Origin: Mucilaginibacter terrenus
GTDB taxonomy: Bacteria; Bacteroidota; Bacteroidia; Sphingobacteriales; Sphingobacteriaceae
Direction of reading: 5' to 3'
Assembly (NCBI RefSeq): GCF_003432065.1
Contig: NZ_QWDE01000005.1
Location: 62,001-126,000, forward strand
Length of the DNA: 64,000 nt
Below, piece by piece: positions 61,562 through 64,000 of the stretch (position 1 is the first letter of the stretch; every line of letters begins with the position of its first letter). The notes below the pieces were generated by a model. It was not told where the DNA came from, ran no database searches, and was given only the letters and a program-made list of their open reading frames with translations. Position numbers and translations under genes: made by a program.

Positions 61562-61620
61562 AAACGCCATTAATCAGCATAGCTGTATACTATGCAGCGT
61601 TTAAAAGTCGCGCAAATTTA
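61562..61620 (-). promoter_or_regulatory. pfkA promoter -7 box and structured leader
   Basis: On the minus strand TAAATTTG (61620-61613) matches TANNTTTG. The leader then contains AAACGC-9 nt-GCATAG-7 nt-CTATGC-A-GCGTTT (61602-61562 on this strand), a two-part stem with a bulge. No good -33 box lies at the proper distance. Confidence 0.5.
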
Positions 61621-61686
61621 CATTTTTTTGTCAAACCTGACCTGTAGAATTGAGATTGCTTTGAGATTAACTGTTACTCGTACAGA

Positions 61687-63411
61687 TTATTTGGCAGCAT
61701 TGTAAGCTTTGAGGCCGCTATCTAAAAATTTTAAATAGTTATCCACGCTATAATTTGCCCCCTGAGCCGGGACTAAGACAGTTCCGTTTCCATCCATTAT
61801 TACATAATTAGGTTGCGAGTTGGAATTAAATCTTGATGCTTCCATATCGCTCCATTTAGCTCCAATGGTTGTGATTTTCTTTCCACTATAACTTGATACA
61901 AATACATCCTCAGGAGCAAGATCGGCTTTGTCATCAACAAACAGCTGAAGCAAAATAAAGTCGTTTTTTATCTTCTTAAAAACCTCTTTATCAGACCATA
62001 CATCTGCCTCCATTTTGCGACAATTCACGCAAACAAAACCTGTAAAGTCAATCAATATTGGCTTGTGTAATTCCTTAGAAACTTGTAACGCCTGGTCGTA
62101 ATCATACCACGGATCAAGCCCTCTGATTTTGTTGCTGATATAGTTACTGGCATATTTACGCTCTTTTATGCTAGACGTCACCGCAGTGCTCCCACTTGAG
62201 GTAGCCCCTGAATCAGGTAATTGGGATAAATTGAAGTCCTGCGTTCCCTCGGGAGGCAGAAAAGCGCTTATAGATTTTAAAGGCGCTCCCCAAAGGCCTG
62301 GGACCATGTAAACAACAAACGCAAAAACTATTATAGAAAAAAACAGCCGTGGTATTGTTACATATGGCACCTCACTATCGTGCGAGAACTTTAGCTTTCC
62401 TAAAATATATAAGCCGAGCAGCACACCTATAGTTATCCATAAGGATAAAAATATTTCACGATGAAAAAGATTCCAGTGGTAAGCCAGATCTACGTTAGAT
62501 AAAAATTTCAGTGCAAATGCCAGTTCTAAAAAACCAAGTACGACCTTAACACTGTTTAACCATCCACCAGATTTTGGCAGGCTCTTTAACATGGATGGAA
62601 AAAGGGCAAAAATGGTAAACGGCAAAGCTAAAGCAAAAGAAAACCCGAACATACCTATTGCTGGGGCAAGACGATGTCCTTTAGATGCCGCTTCGACAAG
62701 CAATGTGCCTATGATAGGGCCTGTACACGAAAATGATACCACCACAAGTGTGGCGGCCATAAAAAATATTCCGGCTAAGCCACCTTTGTCAGAATTTTGG
62801 TCGAGCTTGTTGGCTAGCGAACTAGGCAACGTAATTTCGAAAGCACCAAGGAACGATATAGCAAATACCACCAGCAGTAAAAAGAAAAAGATGTTGAACA
62901 CCCCATTACTTGCCAGCGCATTAAGCGCATCTGATCCGAACAACAAAGTAATAATTAAGCCGAGGGCGACATAAATTATAATTATCGACAAGCCATAAAT
63001 CACTGAATGCGCAATTCCTTTTGCTCGGTTACCGGCTTTCTTGGTAAAAAAGCTAACTGTTAGTGGCAATAAAGGATAAATACAAGGCATTATAATAGCT
63101 GCAAGCCCACCTAAAAATCCTTCGAGAAATATCTGCCATAGTGATTTTGGAACCTCCTTAGATGTTCCCGCTACAGTTTTCAAAGACTTCTCAATAGATG
63201 GTGCCTTTACTGTTGCGATAGAGTCAGCTGCTTTCTTTCGAATGGCAATACTATCAGCTGCGGTTGGTATATCAGTAAAGTTAAGACCGGCAGTATCAGC
63301 TGCTTTTTGCTGAGCAGATACCGCGTTTGGGATAAATGCCCCAAGTAAAATTATTACCGATAGAAATAATAATGCTTTACGCAAAAGGTTGCGGCTGTCG
63401 TGTGCCTTCAT
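61687..63411 (-). CDS. dsbD: DsbD-type thiol:disulphide interchange protein, transmembrane and thioredoxin domains
   Basis: 574 residues; the ATG at 63411 is used, after an in-frame TTG. A signal-like helix (ALLFLSVIILLGAFIPNAVS) is followed by an eight-helix DsbD beta domain with its two redox cysteines in IMPCIYPLLPLTVSFF and VSFSCTGPIIGTLL. The periplasmic gamma domain has the thioredoxin site FTGFVCVNCRKME (CVNC). It passes electrons from cytoplasmic thioredoxin to periplasmic proteins. The alpha domain is made by the next gene upstream. Confidence 0.92.
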   Translation of the reverse strand: MKAHDSRNLLRKALLFLSVIILLGAFIPNAVSAQQKAADTAGLNFTDIPTAADSIAIRKKAADSIATVKAPSIEKSLKTVAGTSKEVPKSLWQIFLEGFLGGLAAIIMPCIYPLLPLTVSFFTKKAGNRAKGIAHSVIYGLSIIIIYVALGLIITLLFGSDALNALASNGVFNIFFFLLLVVFAISFLGAFEITLPSSLANKLDQNSDKGGLAGIFFMAATLVVVSFSCTGPIIGTLLVEAASKGHRLAPAIGMFGFSFALALPFTIFALFPSMLKSLPKSGGWLNSVKVVLGFLELAFALKFLSNVDLAYHWNLFHREIFLSLWITIGVLLGLYILGKLKFSHDSEVPYVTIPRLFFSIIVFAFVVYMVPGLWGAPLKSISAFLPPEGTQDFNLSQLPDSGATSSGSTAVTSSIKERKYASNYISNKIRGLDPWYDYDQALQVSKELHKPILIDFTGFVCVNCRKMEADVWSDKEVFKKIKNDFILLQLFVDDKADLAPEDVFVSSYSGKKITTIGAKWSDMEASRFNSNSQPNYVIMDGNGTVLVPAQGANYSVDNYLKFLDSGLKAYNAAK

Positions 63412-63427
63412 CAAAGTATGCTAAATG

Positions 63428-63880
63428 TTATTTACCTAAAGGAATGGAGAATTCTACCTCTTCCGGCGGAAGGCACTTAGAATTATTGCAAACCATGTAC
63501 TCCAACTTACCTTTTACAGCAGCGGCCTTTGCAGATTTCAATTTTACCTTTTGCTGGAATACTACGGAGTTCTCAAAATAACCAACATTCATCCCGAATA
63601 CTTTCTCAAATTTAGATATAGGAGCTGGCTCAATAGTTTTACCTATTGGTGTGTATTCTTTAGAAGGACTGAAAGTGAAACTGGTTTTCACCGGTCCACC
63701 ATCCTTAACCGTTTGGGAGTAGATATGCCAATCTTTATCAATCGTCGCTTTCAGATATACCACAGCTTCAGTTGCGCTAACCTTCTTGGCCGCATAAGAC
63801 CACCTAACCGGATTTTCAATCTGTGCTTTAGCTCCAAATGCCATTAGAACGGCTACAACCGCTAACAATAATTTCTTCAT
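63428..63880 (-). CDS. DsbD alpha-domain-like periplasmic protein
   Basis: A 150-residue exported protein (signal peptide MKKLLLAVVAVLMAFGAKAQ) matching the N-terminal domain of DsbD. It has the beta-sandwich WSYAAKKVSATEAVVYLKAT and a C-terminal redox pair VCNNSKCLPPEEVEF (C-x4-C). It should relay electrons from the DsbD gamma domain to substrates. It ends 17 bp before the dsbD start, and its ATG overlaps the TGA of the upstream gene, so all three are translationally linked. Confidence 0.88.
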   Translation of the reverse strand: MKKLLLAVVAVLMAFGAKAQIENPVRWSYAAKKVSATEAVVYLKATIDKDWHIYSQTVKDGGPVKTSFTFSPSKEYTPIGKTIEPAPISKFEKVFGMNVGYFENSVVFQQKVKLKSAKAAAVKGKLEYMVCNNSKCLPPEEVEFSIPLGK

Positions 63881-64000
63881 TTGTCTTTATTTAAAAATTC
63901 TATCTCTTTTAAGTTATAAAGCTTCTCTTCACCGTTGCTTAGTACAACCAATTGCCCTATAACCGTTGCTCCGGTTATCTCGCCGGTAAAAACCTGGTTG
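63877..64000 (-). CDS. C-terminal end of an unidentified protein (cut by the window edge)
   Basis: The last 40 codons of a minus-strand gene, ending LKEIEFLNKDK-stop. The stop TGA overlaps the ATG of the DsbD alpha-like gene, showing translational coupling. The visible part (TGEITGATVIGQLVVLSNGE) is too short to identify. Confidence 0.6.
   Translation of the reverse strand, partial: NQVFTGEITGATVIGQLVVLSNGEEKLYNLKEIEFLNKDK

Noticed and set aside
61687..63880. Possible frameshift splitting dsbD into two genes
   Set aside because: Each part has its own signal peptide and start, and they are separated by a clean 17-bp gap. They look like two genuine genes rather than one broken one.
1..64000. 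CRISPR arrays, tRNA/rRNA genes, transposases, integrases
   Set aside because: None was found on reading all intergenic gaps; repeats present are short palindromes or two-copy elements without regular spacers.

Overview
This window is chromosomal DNA from a member of the Bacteroidota, most likely the family Sphingobacteriaceae (Mucilaginibacter/Pedobacter-like). The placement rests on several things seen in the sequence: promoters of the TTTG-N19-21-TANNTTTG type, very few Shine-Dalgarno sequences, TTG and GTG starts, a carboxypeptidase-regulatory-domain TonB receptor, many signal-peptide and lipoprotein hydrolases, a fused alpha/beta 2-oxoacid dehydrogenase E1, a bS16 with a long Ala/Glu-rich tail, a three-gene sdhCAB operon and the tiny basic COX24-like protein. 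Genus is an inference. No tRNA, rRNA, CRISPR array, transposase, integrase or phage gene was recognised.

Layout. 1-4.8 kb: nusA (cut by the edge) and rimP, a lipoprotein, an S9 peptidase, a GNAT acetyltransferase and a ThiE-like protein. 4.9-12.2 kb: a serine hydrolase, a DUF4932-like metalloprotease, an AraC regulator, an M20 amidohydrolase, an FKBP lipoprotein and aspS. 12.2-20.6 kb: a TPP riboswitch controlling a TonB-dependent receptor (presumably thiamine uptake), an SGNH lipoprotein, a PafA-like phosphatase and a DPP IV-like peptidase. 20.9-28.3 kb: mutY-ssb divergent from HU, a TPR protein, a COX24-like peptide and rng; then an orphan gene bracketed by a decayed copy of the rng 3' end; then radA. 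28.3-36 kb: a SpoIIE/PP2C phosphatase, a glycosyltransferase plus flippase-like pair, a SNF2 helicase, a small protein and dapF. 36-45.3 kb: an HtrA protease, pdeM, a TlpA-like lipoprotein, sdhCAB, a thioredoxin-like protein and a Gfo/Idh oxidoreductase. 45.4-56.3 kb: a DUF4142 lipoprotein, gcvH-vanZ-small lipoprotein, feoAB, a SprT protein, the fused E1, a DUF4198-like protein, a RibD/DHFR-like protein, LutB, rimM and rpsP. 56.5-64 kb: a PAS/HisKA protein, a flotillin-like gene split by an in-frame stop, pfkA and a two-gene DsbD system.

Most of the window is ordinary housekeeping DNA, and gene ends are packed tightly: three convergent pairs overlap by 4-7 bp. The unusual content lies mainly between genes. 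A C/G-rich palindromic repeat sits in frame inside radA, and a related arm sits inside the TPP riboswitch. Two copies of a roughly 200-bp intergenic element occur 22 kb apart. A duplicated rng tail flanks an orphan gene. A cluster of TGTAACA/TGTTACA dyads lies between two convergent genes, and an 8-bp tandem repeat lies upstream of aspS. These are the best candidates for undescribed biology here; no complete new multi-gene system could be demonstrated.
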